From Verrucomicrobiaceae bacterium (GTDB lineage: Bacteria; Pseudomonadota; Gammaproteobacteria; Pseudomonadales; CAMLJR01): a DNA stretch of 64,000 nucleotides. The notes under the pieces are model-generated. The model was given only the letters and a program-made list of their open reading frames with translations, ran no database searches and was not told the DNA's origin. Shown piece by piece: positions 1 through 9,792 of the stretch. A program made the position numbers and the translations under genes. How positions within the stretch are numbered: the stretch's first letter is position 1; the number at the start of each line of letters is the position of its first letter. The stretch lies in the NCBI GenBank assembly GCA_028293825.1, contig JAQGNY010000053.1, forward strand, positions 62,001-126,000, read 5' to 3'.

Positions 1-2647
1 AGATATCGAGCAAAGTGGTGTCGCGATCGTCTACGTCTTCAGCCAGATCATCTCTCGCCAGCTCTTTTAGTGCTAATTCTTCGAATGCCGGCGCTTCAGC
101 AAGTAATTCATTTGTTTCGAACGTATCCGCAATCGGCTCATCTGTACTTAAATCTTCCGCGCTAAATTCGCGGGCTACACTCTGTTCTGCGCCGTCTGCT
201 TCGATTTCATCGGCTTCACTATTGCCTGACGGCTCGACCAGATCGGCCAGCAGTGGCGGCTCGAAAACGGCTGCGGGCGACGGCGCGAATTCGCTGTCGG
301 GCGCCCAATCGATCTGCGGTGCACTTGTCTGCAGTGCATCCGTCTGCGATGTAGTGGTCTGCGCCGCGAACGGCGTTTGTTCGCGGGATAGCACAAACGC
401 GCGGTCGCTAACTTCCTGCGCGGCAACGGTGTCGCAGGGCAGACGCAAACGGAACGCTTCGACCATCGCCGGCACCAACGCGGCGGCATCGATGACAACC
501 GCGATGCGCGCGTTATCCACGCGCAACGTGCCGTCCATGACGCGGTTCAACATATTTTCGACTGACCAAGCCAGCTCGCCGATGTCGATGGCGCCGACCA
601 TGCGGCCACTGCCTTTCAGCGTGTGGAATGCACGGCGAATCACCGACAGTATTTCGATATCGTCCGGCGCGGCGCTCCAAAGCGGGAGCTGCAGTGCGAT
701 GGTGTCGAGCACTTCGCCCGCTTCTTCGATAAAAATTTCGATGATTTCGGCGTCAGCCACATCATCGTCGGCGCTGAGGTCACCGTTACTAACGTGGTCG
801 GCACTGAAGTTGTCAGCACTAGAGTTAGAGAACGATTCGGCCATCGCGGCGAATGCGATTTCGGCCGCTTCTGCCGCCGGCTCCGGCCCTTGATCCTGAA
901 CTTGGCCGTGCAACTCGTCATCGTGCAGCGGCGAGTTGTCGTCGATGAGCTCTTCCGCCGCGCGTTCCGGGCGCTGAAACGGCAGCACTTGCGCGCTACT
1001 GGCGAAGCTGTCGGTGCTCACTATCAACGCGCTTTCCGACGCCAGCGCCAGCACGGCGATACTTTGCTCGGCGACCGACAGAATGCTTTCGCACTCGGCC
1101 TCTGCGTCTTCGCTTAATCGTTCGAGGTAGTAATCGACCGACGCGATCGCATCGGCGAGTGTGTCGAGCAATTGCCATGCGGGAATTTTGCGCTGCTCGA
1201 TCAACTCGTAGCGGACGAAGGTTTCGCACGCTGCCAGTACATCGGCGGCGCGATGCAGGCCGGCGACGGCGAAACTGCCGCGCACCCCCGACAATAATTC
1301 CGGGACTTCTTCCAAACAGGAGTGCCGCCATTGCGTGGCGACAAATTCGATGATGGCCTCTTTCGCTTGTTCGAGACTGTTGCGCGACTCACGCATCACC
1401 GCGTCGAATGCCTTGTCGAGTTGCTCTTGCGCCTCTTCGCTGTCGTTAAACAGCGGACGAGGAGCGCTCGGACGCTGCGCCAGCTCGAGCCCATCGGCCA
1501 GTTGGCGCAACATCGGCACGATGCGATCGATATCGACAGCGCCAAACTGCAGTTGCTGTGCGAGTTCGCGCAGATTGCCCTGTGCGGCACTCATACCCAA
1601 CAGCGCCGTGGTGTCCTGCGCACGTTTGACGGCTGCGAGCAATAAAGTCGGTGCGTTGCCCTGCGCCAGATCATGGGCGAGTGCAATTAACTGCTGCGCT
1701 AGTGCGGCTTTAATCGACTGCGCGACTTCATCGTCGGCAAACTCGGCAGCGGCGGGCAGTGATTGGGTCAGGTTGTAGGCTTCTTTGATTTCGCTGATAT
1801 AGCGCGAATTGGCGCTGCTGGCGGCCACGTAATACAACAGGTTTTTGATCAACCCGCGCGGCGGTTCGAGTTCCAGCGCTGCGGCGCCTTGCTCGGCCAA
1901 CAATTTGAGTTGGCTATCGACTTGGCGCAGCAGCGTTTTGACGGCGGCATTGGGTTGAATCGAGCGATTCAGCAGGCCTTCCAGCAGTGCGATGCAGATT
2001 TTCCACAGCGCTTCCGGCGGCTTCCCGGCGGCAAGTTTGCTCAAGCGCGAGCAGACTTTGGCCAGATAATTCAGGTTCTCGCGCGGATCGTTATTGCGTA
2101 GATAGTTGAGCAGCGCCATTTGGTACATCTGGCGCAGCTTGCGCGCGACATCGAGCAGCTCAGCGCTCGCCATCGCTGGCGCGACTGGACTGGACAGCGC
2201 ATGGGCGGACAATTCGGGCACGAACACGGCCGATTCGGTGATCAGCATTTCGCCGCGCACCGCGCGCAGATCGTTGATCATCGGCAGCAATAACGCCGGC
2301 GCGTCGCGCCGCTGTACCAGTAGCTGCTTCAAATAGCCGGGCAACTGCGCGAGTGCGGCCTGCAGCGCGTGCAGTGCATCGTCCTGCTGCACATCGCTGA
2401 TTTTGTGCGAGAGCAGCGCTTCGACGACTTCTTCCATTTCCTCCGCCAGCAGCGCGGCGCCGGCGAACTCGACCATCTTCAACGTGCCGTAAACCTGATG
2501 CACGTAGGTTAAACAGAAGCGCAAGCGCGTGGTGTCGTCGCGGTTTTGCAGGTAGGCGTCCAATGCCGCGGCGGATTGCGCCAGCGTTTCAGAGATCTCT
2601 CCTGCCACCCACTCCAGGGCCACGTAGTCTCTACGTTCTACGGTCAT
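1..2647 (-). CDS. chpA: ChpA, CheA-like hybrid sensor kinase (N-terminal part only)
   Basis: About 882 N-terminal residues are open on the minus strand from an ATG at 2647 and continue past the left edge; the kinase, CheW and receiver domains expected of ChpA lie outside the window. The visible part is rich in helical Hpt-like segments. One clear phosphotransfer site, AFHTLKGSGRMVG, has its histidine at about residue 675 and is followed by a long acidic linker. The start overlaps the pilK stop (ATGA). As last gene of pilG-H-I-J-K-chpA it should be the central kinase that phosphorylates PilG and PilH to control twitching and surface sensing. Partial only because of the window edge. Confidence 0.9.
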   Translation of the reverse strand, partial: MTVERRDYVALEWVAGEISETLAQSAAALDAYLQNRDDTTRLRFCLTYVHQVYGTLKMVEFAGAALLAEEMEEVVEALLSHKISDVQQDDALHALQAALAQLPGYLKQLLVQRRDAPALLLPMINDLRAVRGEMLITESAVFVPELSAHALSSPVAPAMASAELLDVARKLRQMYQMALLNYLRNNDPRENLNYLAKVCSRLSKLAAGKPPEALWKICIALLEGLLNRSIQPNAAVKTLLRQVDSQLKLLAEQGAAALELEPPRGLIKNLLYYVAASSANSRYISEIKEAYNLTQSLPAAAEFADDEVAQSIKAALAQQLIALAHDLAQGNAPTLLLAAVKRAQDTTALLGMSAAQGNLRELAQQLQFGAVDIDRIVPMLRQLADGLELAQRPSAPRPLFNDSEEAQEQLDKAFDAVMRESRNSLEQAKEAIIEFVATQWRHSCLEEVPELLSGVRGSFAVAGLHRAADVLAACETFVRYELIEQRKIPAWQLLDTLADAIASVDYYLERLSEDAEAECESILSVAEQSIAVLALASESALIVSTDSFASSAQVLPFQRPERAAEELIDDNSPLHDDELHGQVQDQGPEPAAEAAEIAFAAMAESFSNSSADNFSADHVSNGDLSADDDVADAEIIEIFIEEAGEVLDTIALQLPLWSAAPDDIEILSVIRRAFHTLKGSGRMVGAIDIGELAWSVENMLNRVMDGTLRVDNARIAVVIDAAALVPAMVEAFRLRLPCDTVAAQEVSDRAFVLSREQTPFAAQTTTSQTDALQTSAPQIDWAPDSEFAPSPAAVFEPPLLADLVEPSGNSEADEIEADGAEQSVAREFSAEDLSTDEPIADTFETNELLAEAPAFEELALKELARDDLAEDVDDRDTTLLDI

Positions 2648-3528
2648 ACTTTCCTACCTTCCGAGATCGGTTGTGGCACCGGGTTTTCGGCGCGATGCAA
2701 CCAGGCACTGACGCCTTGGTGTGCGGTTCGCGTCACCGCCGGATGCTGCCAATGCGCCGCTTCGCCTGGCCCCAGCACCAGCAATCCGCCGGGCTTGAGG
2801 CGCGCGACCAGCGCATCGAGTACTTGTTTGGTTCGCCCACGCCGAAAATAGACCAGCACGTTCTGACAAAAAATTACGTCCATCGGCAGCGCCGGCAGAC
2901 GGTCGACCTCTAACAAATTAGCCTGCGCGAAACATATGCGCTGGTGCAGTTCGGGCTTGATCCGGTACCACTGTTCGCTGTCGAGCGTGAAGAAGCGCCG
3001 CCGAAAACTGGCGGGCACTTGCTCCAGACGTTTTTCCCGGTAGCATCCGCCGCGCGCCAGTTGCAGCGCCTCGGTGCACATATCGGTCGCCAACACACCG
3101 AGAAACGGCTGCGTTTCGCTATGTTCGATAACATCGCTGGCGATCATCGCCAGGCTGTACGGCTCTTCCCCGGTGGCGCAACCGACGCTCCAGACATCGA
3201 GCGTTTGCGTTTGCGTCACGCGCTTGCGCAGATACTTGCGCACCAGCTCGAACGCCGCCGGCTGTCGAAAAAAACTGGTTTCTTTAACCGCGATATGCGC
3301 CAGCAATCGCTGCCATTCGTGCAGACCTTCGGGCTGCTTCGAGACCTGCTTAAAGTAGGCGTCGACGTCGACGTGTTCCAGCTCGCGCAAACGCCGGAAC
3401 AGCCCGCCCTGAAGGATGGGCAAATGTTGCGAAAAGTCGATGCCGGTGCGGGTTTCGATCAACTGCTGCCAGGCGACGAACTGTTGTTCAGTCAGCGCCG
3501 GCAGAGATGAGTGCAGCCACGCCCCCAT
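2644..3528 (-). CDS. pilK: PilK, CheR-type chemoreceptor methyltransferase
   Basis: A 294-residue CheR-family protein: an N-terminal helical domain (about residues 10-85) followed by an S-adenosylmethionine-binding Rossmann domain with VWSVGCATGEEPYSLAM, and FCQNVLVYF further on. By family it methylates glutamates on the receptor PilJ. It lies between pilJ (28 bp upstream) and chpA (4 bp overlap), the same order as in the Pseudomonas Chp cluster. Start ATG at 3528 with a weak GAG upstream. The assignment as PilK rather than a general CheR rests on operon position. Confidence 0.92.
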   Translation of the reverse strand: MGAWLHSSLPALTEQQFVAWQQLIETRTGIDFSQHLPILQGGLFRRLRELEHVDVDAYFKQVSKQPEGLHEWQRLLAHIAVKETSFFRQPAAFELVRKYLRKRVTQTQTLDVWSVGCATGEEPYSLAMIASDVIEHSETQPFLGVLATDMCTEALQLARGGCYREKRLEQVPASFRRRFFTLDSEQWYRIKPELHQRICFAQANLLEVDRLPALPMDVIFCQNVLVYFRRGRTKQVLDALVARLKPGGLLVLGPGEAAHWQHPAVTRTAHQGVSAWLHRAENPVPQPISEGRKV

Positions 3529-3556
3529 GATGGCAACTCGAGGCGGCGATCAGCGC

Positions 3557-5599
3557 TTAACCCGCTGCTCGCTTGCCTTCTTCCGGCAGCTTGAAACCTG
3601 CTACCGAGTTTTTCAGCTCTTGCGCCATGAACGCGAGATTACCGATCGAACGCGCCGTCGTTGTCGTACCGGCGGACGTTTGCGAGGTGATCTCCTGAAT
3701 CACGTTCATGGTGTTGGAGATGTGGCCGGCGCTTGATGCTTGTTGGCGCGCCGCGTTGGAGATGTTTTGGATCAGTTCTGCGAGTTCCTGCGAAACGCTT
3801 TCGATCTGCTCGAGTGCCTCACCGGCGTCTTGCGCAAGACGGGCCCCGCGCACCACCTCGGCGGTGGTTTGTTCCATCGAGATAACCGCTTCGTTGGTAT
3901 CCGATTGAATCGTTTTAACCAGCGCTTCGATCTGTTTCGTTGCGGCCGATGAACGTTCCGCGAGGCGTTGAACTTCGTCCGCTACCACCGCGAAGCCGCG
4001 ACCTGCGTCGCCGGCCATCGACGCCTGAATGGCGGCGTTGAGCGCGAGGATGTTGGTTTGGTCGGCGATGTCGTTGATGAGCGATACGATATCGCCGATC
4101 TCTTGCGAGGATTCGCCGAGACGTTTGATCCGTTTCGAGGTTTCCTGAATCTGTTCGCGGATGTTATCCATGCCTTTGATGGTGTTCTGTACTACTTCGG
4201 CGCCGGTGTTGGCGATCGCAACCGATCGCTCCGCAACTGAGGCCGATTCGGCGGCGTTGGACGATACCTGGTCGATAGTGACCGCCATTTCGTTCACGGC
4301 TGCCGACGCGCCGGCAATTTCCTGCGCTTGGTGTTCGGACGCTTCGGCGAGGTTCAACGCGGTGGCCTGCGTTTCCTGCGCGGCTTGCGATACACGCAAC
4401 GCCGTGTCGTTGATCGACGACACCAGAATCCGCAACTGGTCGATGGTGAAGTTGATCGAGTCGGCGATTGCTCCCGTGAAGTCCTCGGTTACCGTCGCGG
4501 TCGTGGTCAAGTCACCGTCGGCGAGGTAGGTCAATTCGTCGAGCAGACGCAAAATCGCGTTTTGGTTACGCTCGTTCTGCTCGGCGGTTTCGCTCAAGCG
4601 GCTACGCGTGTTGCCGAACAACTGCACGCCGATGGCGGCCAGCGAGGCCAGTACGATGGCGACGAAGAACAGCGTGGTGCGCGTAGTTAAGAAGCGATCG
4701 TTGTCGAGACGGTTGATGTGTTCGGCCAGTTTACTGGTCGCTTCCATGATTTTCGGCGAATCGACGGTGATCGCAGCGGCCGCTTGGCTCGACTTGAGCA
4801 GTTCCGGCGATGCTTGGAAAATCTCATCGACCGAGCCGCTCACGAATTGGAACAGTTTGTTGATTTCGTCCAAGCTGCTGCGCGCGTTTTTGTCGTTCAC
4901 ACGCACAATGCGCATCGCCGCGTTGCCGTTCAGCATGCCCTGCAACACGGTACCGAAGGTGCTGGCGTCGAGGTTGAACTGGTCGGCCGCCTGCGGCGCA
5001 TCTGTTTGACCTTCAAGCATCTTGTCGACGTTGCGGGCAATCCGCTCCGCCAACCACGATTGCCGCTGCGCCACCATTACCTGGTCGGCCGGCGCGCCGC
5101 CCGAAGCCATAATTTCGACGACGTTGTTGTATTCCTGCTGCAACTCGGGGATCGAGTCGTTCAGCGTTTTGGCAACGTCATGCAGGAACAAAACGCGCTC
5201 GCGGTTGGAAACGATGGTGCCGGCGGCGCCGTTCACCTTGCCCCACAAACCGTTCATTTCGTTTAGTTCGGTGCCGAGCAAATCCTGCGGCGACGGCGCT
5301 TTGTCGTCGCCTTTGGTCAGCTGTTGCAGGAGGTTGTCGAACTCGCTGCGAGTTTTATTCAAGGTATCGAACGATGCCGCTTTACCACCGGTCGCTTCCC
5401 GCGCCGAGGTGGCGAGCTGTTGCGACAGTACGCGCAATTCGCCGGTTAACTCGAGGTAGCGCTGGTCGTAACTGGCGTGCCGCAGCACGTAGTACGCATT
5501 GAACGCCGCCCCCAGAAAGCCGAGGATCATTACTACCAGCAATCCCGAAATAACCGGGTTGCCGGGCAAACTTGCCAGAGGACTCAGTTTTTTAGCCAT
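3557..5599 (-). CDS. pilJ: PilJ, type IV pilus methyl-accepting chemoreceptor
   Basis: A 680-residue receptor. A transmembrane helix lies near residues 15-35, followed by a long periplasmic PilJ sensor region, a second membrane segment ([19 protein letters not shown], near 310-330), HAMP, and a signalling domain with the hallmark hairpin [24 protein letters not shown]. It should report pilus or surface signals to ChpA through PilI. A GTG five codons upstream is possible, but the ATG at 5599 has GGGAG 8 bases before it and starts a natural MAKKLS N-terminus. The hairpin has QASMAGDAG where many receptors have EAARAGEAG. Confidence 0.95.
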   Translation of the reverse strand: MAKKLSPLASLPGNPVISGLLVVMILGFLGAAFNAYYVLRHASYDQRYLELTGELRVLSQQLATSAREATGGKAASFDTLNKTRSEFDNLLQQLTKGDDKAPSPQDLLGTELNEMNGLWGKVNGAAGTIVSNRERVLFLHDVAKTLNDSIPELQQEYNNVVEIMASGGAPADQVMVAQRQSWLAERIARNVDKMLEGQTDAPQAADQFNLDASTFGTVLQGMLNGNAAMRIVRVNDKNARSSLDEINKLFQFVSGSVDEIFQASPELLKSSQAAAAITVDSPKIMEATSKLAEHINRLDNDRFLTTRTTLFFVAIVLASLAAIGVQLFGNTRSRLSETAEQNERNQNAILRLLDELTYLADGDLTTTATVTEDFTGAIADSINFTIDQLRILVSSINDTALRVSQAAQETQATALNLAEASEHQAQEIAGASAAVNEMAVTIDQVSSNAAESASVAERSVAIANTGAEVVQNTIKGMDNIREQIQETSKRIKRLGESSQEIGDIVSLINDIADQTNILALNAAIQASMAGDAGRGFAVVADEVQRLAERSSAATKQIEALVKTIQSDTNEAVISMEQTTAEVVRGARLAQDAGEALEQIESVSQELAELIQNISNAARQQASSAGHISNTMNVIQEITSQTSAGTTTTARSIGNLAFMAQELKNSVAGFKLPEEGKRAAG

Positions 5600-5642
5600 G
5601 GTTCGGACTCCCACCCGAAGCGTTTACCGCAGAATTAGTTAA

Positions 5643-5670
5643 CAGTGATTGAAAACCAGTGATTGAAAAC
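5643..5670. repeat. Perfect 14-bp tandem duplication between pilI and pilJ
   Basis: The unit CAGTGATTGAAAAC occurs twice, back to back and without mismatch, in the pilI-pilJ gap. It lies just upstream of pilJ and outside both coding sequences. Confidence 0.85.
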
Positions 5671-5695
5671 TTCAGCTCGTTCACACGACGGCCGG

Positions 5696-6241
5696 TTAAG
5701 CCGCCGCATTAAAAAACCGCTCATCCCGAGCCAATCTAAACGGACTGAACACGGCCCAGTCCTGATCATTCTGCCGATAGGCGCCCGCCAGAAAAGCACG
5801 CATCGGCGACAACGCCTCGGGCAATTCCGTATGGAAACTATCGACAGGAAAATGTTGCATACCGTGCACTTCGCTGACGATCAGCCCGCTGTACAGATCG
5901 CCGTATTCGAGCGCCAGTACGCGTTGCTGCTTGCGACTGCCGGCGAGCGCGCTGCCGAAAAAGGCCTCAAGATCGAGCAGCGGCAACAATCGGCCACGCA
6001 CGTTGGCGACACCGCGCACCCAGTGTTTGACGCCGGGCAGACGCGTGCTGTTGGGCACGGAAAAGATTTCGGCCACTTCCGCCATCGGCGCCACCAAACG
6101 GTGACCGGCGAGCGTGAAGCCGACGCCGCTCCAATGCGGCTTGATATCAACCTGTGCCGGCAAGCCGTGCGCGTTCTGTACACTGCTTTGTGCGAGCGCG
6201 ACGAGCGCGGCAAAAGGTTCCATTGGTTCAGCCATGGACAC
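5696..6241 (-). CDS. pilI: PilI, CheW-like coupling protein
   Basis: A 181-residue single CheW domain. It carries VGFTLAGHRLVAPMAEVAEIF near the start and the typical WVRGVANVRGRLLPLLDLEAFFG in the middle. By family it couples the receptor PilJ to the kinase ChpA. The likely start is GTG at 6241, with AGGAG 7 bases upstream; an ATG two codons in is 13 bases from that site. It sits 14 bp after pilH and before pilJ. Confidence 0.92.
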   Translation of the reverse strand: MSMAEPMEPFAALVALAQSSVQNAHGLPAQVDIKPHWSGVGFTLAGHRLVAPMAEVAEIFSVPNSTRLPGVKHWVRGVANVRGRLLPLLDLEAFFGSALAGSRKQQRVLALEYGDLYSGLIVSEVHGMQHFPVDSFHTELPEALSPMRAFLAGAYRQNDQDWAVFSPFRLARDERFFNAAA

Positions 6242-6255
6242 TTAACAGCTCCTGC

Positions 6256-6621
6256 TTAGGCTTTGAGTACGCTTTCAATCGTTTGCACCAGAACCTTGCC
6301 ATCCACCGGCTTGGTCAGATATCCCTTGGCACCCTGACGCTGTCCCCAGAGACGGTCGGTCTCTTGATCCTTGGTCGTGACAATAATGACTGGGATGTGG
6401 CTGGTGGCCGTGTCTTTGCTCAGCTGGCGTGTGGCCTGAAAGCCATTCAACCCCGGCATGACGACATCCATCAGCACAACATCCGGTAATTCTTTGCGCG
6501 CTGCCGCAACGCCCTTTTCACCATTTTCGGCGGTGAGGATTTCATAACCATGCTTGCTCAGAATGGTGCTCATTTTGTACGTTTCAGTCGGTGAGTCATC
6601 GACTATCAAAACACGGGCCAT
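6256..6621 (-). CDS. pilH: PilH, CheY-like response regulator
   Basis: A 121-residue single receiver domain with acidic pocket D8/D9, phospho-acceptor D52 (LMDVVMPG) and conserved K103 (YLTKPVDG). In the Pseudomonas system PilH is the second Chp regulator, linked to PilT-driven retraction and to acting as a phosphate sink; here that role is inferred from order and similarity. GGAG lies 10 bases before the ATG. Second gene of the operon, after pilG. Confidence 0.93.
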   Translation of the reverse strand: MARVLIVDDSPTETYKMSTILSKHGYEILTAENGEKGVAAARKELPDVVLMDVVMPGLNGFQATRQLSKDTATSHIPVIIVTTKDQETDRLWGQRQGAKGYLTKPVDGKVLVQTIESVLKA

Positions 6622-6667
6622 CAGAATTGATCTCCATATGCACCCCTGCGGGCGCTTTATCGTTCTA

Positions 6668-7057
6668 TCAATGCGCGTTGGCTACATGCGTCTGAATGGC
6701 GCCCAACAATTCGTTTTTGCTAAATGGCTTGGTCAGATACTGGTCGGAACCCACAATGCGGCCTTTGGCCTTGTCGAACAAACCGTCCTTGCTCGACAAC
6801 ATGATTACCGGTGTCGACTTAAATTCGCTGTTGTTTTTAATCAGCGCGCAGGTCTGATAACCATCGAGGCGCGGCATCATGATGTCGACAAAAATAATAT
6901 CGGGCTTGGTATCGGCAATCTTCGATAACGCATCGAAACCGTCGGTGGCGGTGATTACCTCGCAGCCGACTTTTTTCAGCAGCGTTTCCGCAGTGCGACG
7001 AATGGTTTTGCTATCGTCGATAACCATGACTTTCAAATCTTGAAAATTCGGTTCCAT
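6668..7057 (-). CDS. pilG: PilG, CheY-like response regulator
   Basis: A 129-residue receiver domain starting MEPNFQDLKVMVIDDSKTIR. Phospho-acceptor D58 lies in FVDIMMPRLDGY and the conserved lysine is K110 in YLTKPFSK. The open frame runs further upstream (to 7258), but the ATG at 7057 has AGAGG 10 bases before it and gives the usual PilG N-terminus. First gene of the Chp operon, divergent from gshB. By family it promotes PilB-dependent pilus extension. Confidence 0.93.
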   Translation of the reverse strand: MEPNFQDLKVMVIDDSKTIRRTAETLLKKVGCEVITATDGFDALSKIADTKPDIIFVDIMMPRLDGYQTCALIKNNSEFKSTPVIMLSSKDGLFDKAKGRIVGSDQYLTKPFSKNELLGAIQTHVANAH

Positions 7058-7342
7058 GTTACAACTGCCTCTCAGCCCGGCTCCGCAAGTGCGGCTCTGG
7101 TCGGGGTTCATCGCCCCAATTTTTGATAGAGTGATACCAATATCCGCATTTCCTACCGCAGCACTTCCCGCCAGCGCTTTTCGTGTCAACAAATATAGAC
7201 GAAGAAAACCGCCCTGCTGGAATACACAGCTCCGCAAGCGTCGAGTGAAGGCGAACATGCTTGAGTAGTGACAATGCTTGATAGTATAGAAGCGGGCGTA
7301 AATAAAGCACGTTTCACCCTATATCAGACGCAGGTGGCAAAA
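7058..7342. promoter_or_regulatory. Divergent intergenic region between pilG and gshB
   Basis: These 285 bp must hold both the Chp operon promoter (minus) and the gshB promoter (plus). A possible plus-strand promoter is TTGAGT at 7261 with TATAGA at 7285, spaced 18 bp. It is weak. I see no clear operator. Confidence 0.4.
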
Positions 7343-8299
7343 ATGACAGTCGCACTCGGTGTGGTGATGGACTCCATCGCAACTATCAACTACAAAAAAG
7401 ACACCACATTGGCGATGCTGTGGGCAGCGCAAGATCGCGGTTGGCAGTTGTTTTATATGGAGCAGAGTGACCTGCGTTTACAGGATGGTGAGCCGCGCGC
7501 AACGGTGCGCACTTTACGCATGCATCGCGATGCGGCGCATTGGTTCGATTTGGGTGAGCCGGCGTCGATGCTGCTCGCCGAGCTCGACGTGATTTTGATG
7601 CGCAAGGACCCGCCGTTCGACAACGAATATATTTACAGCACGTATATTCTCGAAGCCGCCGAGCGCCTTGGTGTACTGGTCGCCAATCAGCCGCAGAGCC
7701 TGCGCGACTGCAACGAAAAAATGTTTGCCACGCAATTTCCGCAATGCTGTCCGCCGCTGCTGGTGAGCCGCGATAACAAAGAGCTGAAAGAATTTCATCG
7801 CGTGCATAGCGATGTGATATTCAAACCGCTCGACGGCATGGGCGGCAGCTCGATTTTTCGCGTGCGCCACGACGATCCGAATCTTAACGTGATTTTGGAA
7901 GTGCTGACCAATCACGGTCGCAACACCATCATGGCGCAGAAATACATTCCGGAAATTGTCGACGGCGATAAACGCATTTTGATGATTGATGGCGAACCGA
8001 TTCCGTATTGCCTGGCGCGCGTGCCGATGGCCGGCGAAAGTCGCGGCAATCTCGCCGCCGGCGGCACCGGGCGTCCGCAACCGCTGTCGGAGCGCGATCG
8101 CTGGATCGCCGCGCAGGTCGGACCGGAATTAAAACGGCGCGGCCTGCTATTTGTCGGACTCGATGTGATCGGCGATTACCTCACCGAAATCAATGTCACC
8201 AGCCCCACCTGCGTGCGCGAAATCGACGCTAAATACGACACCAATATCGCCGGCAAACTGATGGATTGCCTCGAATTGAAATTGCGAGAAAGAGCTTAA
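7343..8299 (+). CDS. gshB: Glutathione synthetase
   Basis: A 318-residue ATP-grasp enzyme that joins gamma-glutamylcysteine and glycine in the cytoplasm. Visible family segments are LGVVMDSIATINYKKDTT at the N-terminus, LMRKDPPFDNEYIY, the ATP-grasp loop FKPLDGMGGSSIFR, RGNLAAGGTGRP and LTEINVTSPTCVREI. The ATG at 7343 has AGGTGG 5 bases upstream and matches the usual GshB start and length; the frame extends 25 codons further up to a GTG, which I reject. The Chp operon next door is the known Pseudomonas arrangement. Confidence 0.96.
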   Translation: MTVALGVVMDSIATINYKKDTTLAMLWAAQDRGWQLFYMEQSDLRLQDGEPRATVRTLRMHRDAAHWFDLGEPASMLLAELDVILMRKDPPFDNEYIYSTYILEAAERLGVLVANQPQSLRDCNEKMFATQFPQCCPPLLVSRDNKELKEFHRVHSDVIFKPLDGMGGSSIFRVRHDDPNLNVILEVLTNHGRNTIMAQKYIPEIVDGDKRILMIDGEPIPYCLARVPMAGESRGNLAAGGTGRPQPLSERDRWIAAQVGPELKRRGLLFVGLDVIGDYLTEINVTSPTCVREIDAKYDTNIAGKLMDCLELKLRERA

Positions 8300-8304
8300 G
8301 CACG

Positions 8305-9177
8305 ATGATTTATGCCGCCGACCCGATTGAACAGAAACACGATCTGCTCGGTTTTATGCTGCTGCTGGCGATCGCGCTGCACGCGATGTTTATTCTCGGC
8401 ATCTCGTTCACGCGCGAACAACACAGCCGCGCCGCCTCCAAACTGGAAATCACGCTGGCGCAATATAAAAGCGATAAAAAACCAAAGCGCGCCGATTTTC
8501 ACGCGCAGCAAAATCAGGAAGGCAGCGGCACGCTCGACGAAAAAGCACTGCTTACCACGCGCAAAACTTCTGATTTTCACGACAATGTGATTCGCGACAT
8601 CAGCCCGCTGCAGCAAATCGCCGCGCAAAAACAAAAGAGCGCGCAAACGGCATTAGTCGCGACACGCAATCACGCTGAGCGCAAAACAGCGCTGCAAAAC
8701 GATGACGATACGCCGACGCAACAAGCCGAAGGCAATCTCACCATTCAGCAGCGCAATACCGAAATTGCCAGCCTCGAAGCGAAGCTCGATATTCAGCGGC
8801 AGGCGTACGCCGCGCGCCCGCGCATTCGCCGGCTCACTTCAGTCGCCGCGAGTTTTTCCGAAGATGCCCAATATTTAAATCAATGGCGCGAGCGCATTGA
8901 AAACGTTGGTAATACCAATTATCCAGACAAAGCGCGCGAGCAAAATATTTACGGCGAATTGCGCTTAATGGTGGCCCTATTACCGAATGGCGAAATTTCG
9001 GATATTAAAGTGCTGCAATCGTCGGGTTATAAAATATTGGATCAGGCCGCGATTCGCATCGTGCATCTCGCTGCACCTTACGATGCATTTCCCGCATCGA
9101 TGCGCCAGCAAGTGGATGTGTTAGAAATCATTCGCACCTGGCGCTTTCGCAAAGATCGTCTTACCTCAACCAATTAA
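8305..9177 (+). CDS. TonB-family energy transducer
   Basis: A 290-residue protein with an N-terminal membrane anchor (LLGFMLLLAIALHAMFILGISF, residues about 13-34), a charged and glutamine-rich periplasmic linker, and a C-terminal TonB-like domain (from about YPDKAREQNIYG to the end, with WRF near the end). It would span the periplasm and pass ExbB/ExbD energy to outer-membrane partners, though no exbBD is nearby. The same position after gshB is held in Pseudomonas aeruginosa by tonB3, which is linked to twitching. Start ATG 8305 follows the gshB stop by 5 bp. Confidence 0.82.
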   Translation: MIYAADPIEQKHDLLGFMLLLAIALHAMFILGISFTREQHSRAASKLEITLAQYKSDKKPKRADFHAQQNQEGSGTLDEKALLTTRKTSDFHDNVIRDISPLQQIAAQKQKSAQTALVATRNHAERKTALQNDDDTPTQQAEGNLTIQQRNTEIASLEAKLDIQRQAYAARPRIRRLTSVAASFSEDAQYLNQWRERIENVGNTNYPDKAREQNIYGELRLMVALLPNGEISDIKVLQSSGYKILDQAAIRIVHLAAPYDAFPASMRQQVDVLEIIRTWRFRKDRLTSTN

Positions 9178-9222
9178 ACGAGCGCCCTTGAGTTCACAGC
9201 GCCGCGCTCCAATAATGGTGCT

Positions 9223-9789
9223 ATGACAAATACTTTCGAAAGTTTAAAAGATCACTTCCTGATTGCGATGCCTTCGCAGACGCAGGGTATTTTCGCGCAT
9301 AGCGTGACTTACCTGTGCGAGCACAACGAACAGGGCGCGATGGGCATCATCATCAATCAACCGCTCGGCGTGAAGCTGCGCGAAATTCTCGATCAATTGC
9401 AGATCGAAGGTTTGCGCAGTCATCTCGATGAACCGGTAATGGCCGGCGGTCCGGTGCAAACCGAGCGCGGCTTTGTGTTGCACCGCACTAGCGAGCGGCA
9501 GTGGGAAGCCACCATTGCGATCAACGAAGAAATTAGTTTGACCACATCGCGCGATATTCTCGATGCATTCGCGCACGATGAAGGTCCGAGCGCCGCCATC
9601 GTCGCGCTGGGTTACGCCGGTTGGGAAGCGGGCCAACTCGAAAGCGAACTGGCTGACAATGCGTGGCTGACCGTGCAGGGCGACAGCGGCGTGTTATTCG
9701 ATACGCCGGTCAAAGAACGCCTCGATGCCGCCGTGGCAAAACTCGGCATCGATTTAAGTAGGCTGGCGCCCGGCGCCGGTCATGCGTAA
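9223..9789 (+). CDS. yqgE: YqgE/AlgH family protein (UPF0301)
   Basis: A 188-residue cytoplasmic protein of the UPF0301 family. It shows the family signatures FLIAMPSQTQGIF, GAMGIIINQPLG, VMAGGPVQTERGFVLH and ALGYAGWEAGQLESEL. The molecular function of this family is not established. It sits directly before ruvX (3 bp gap), an arrangement widely kept in Gammaproteobacteria. Confidence 0.94.
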   Translation: MTNTFESLKDHFLIAMPSQTQGIFAHSVTYLCEHNEQGAMGIIINQPLGVKLREILDQLQIEGLRSHLDEPVMAGGPVQTERGFVLHRTSERQWEATIAINEEISLTTSRDILDAFAHDEGPSAAIVALGYAGWEAGQLESELADNAWLTVQGDSGVLFDTPVKERLDAAVAKLGIDLSRLAPGAGHA

Positions 9790-9792
9790 TTA

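Noticed and set aside
15-893. 292-codon plus-strand open frame
   Set aside because: Antisense to chpA; extremely serine- and alanine-rich, as expected from the opposite strand of an acidic linker.
7268-7342. Longer N-terminus for GshB from a GTG
   Set aside because: Adds 25 residues unlike any GshB start; the ATG at 7343 has its own ribosome binding site.
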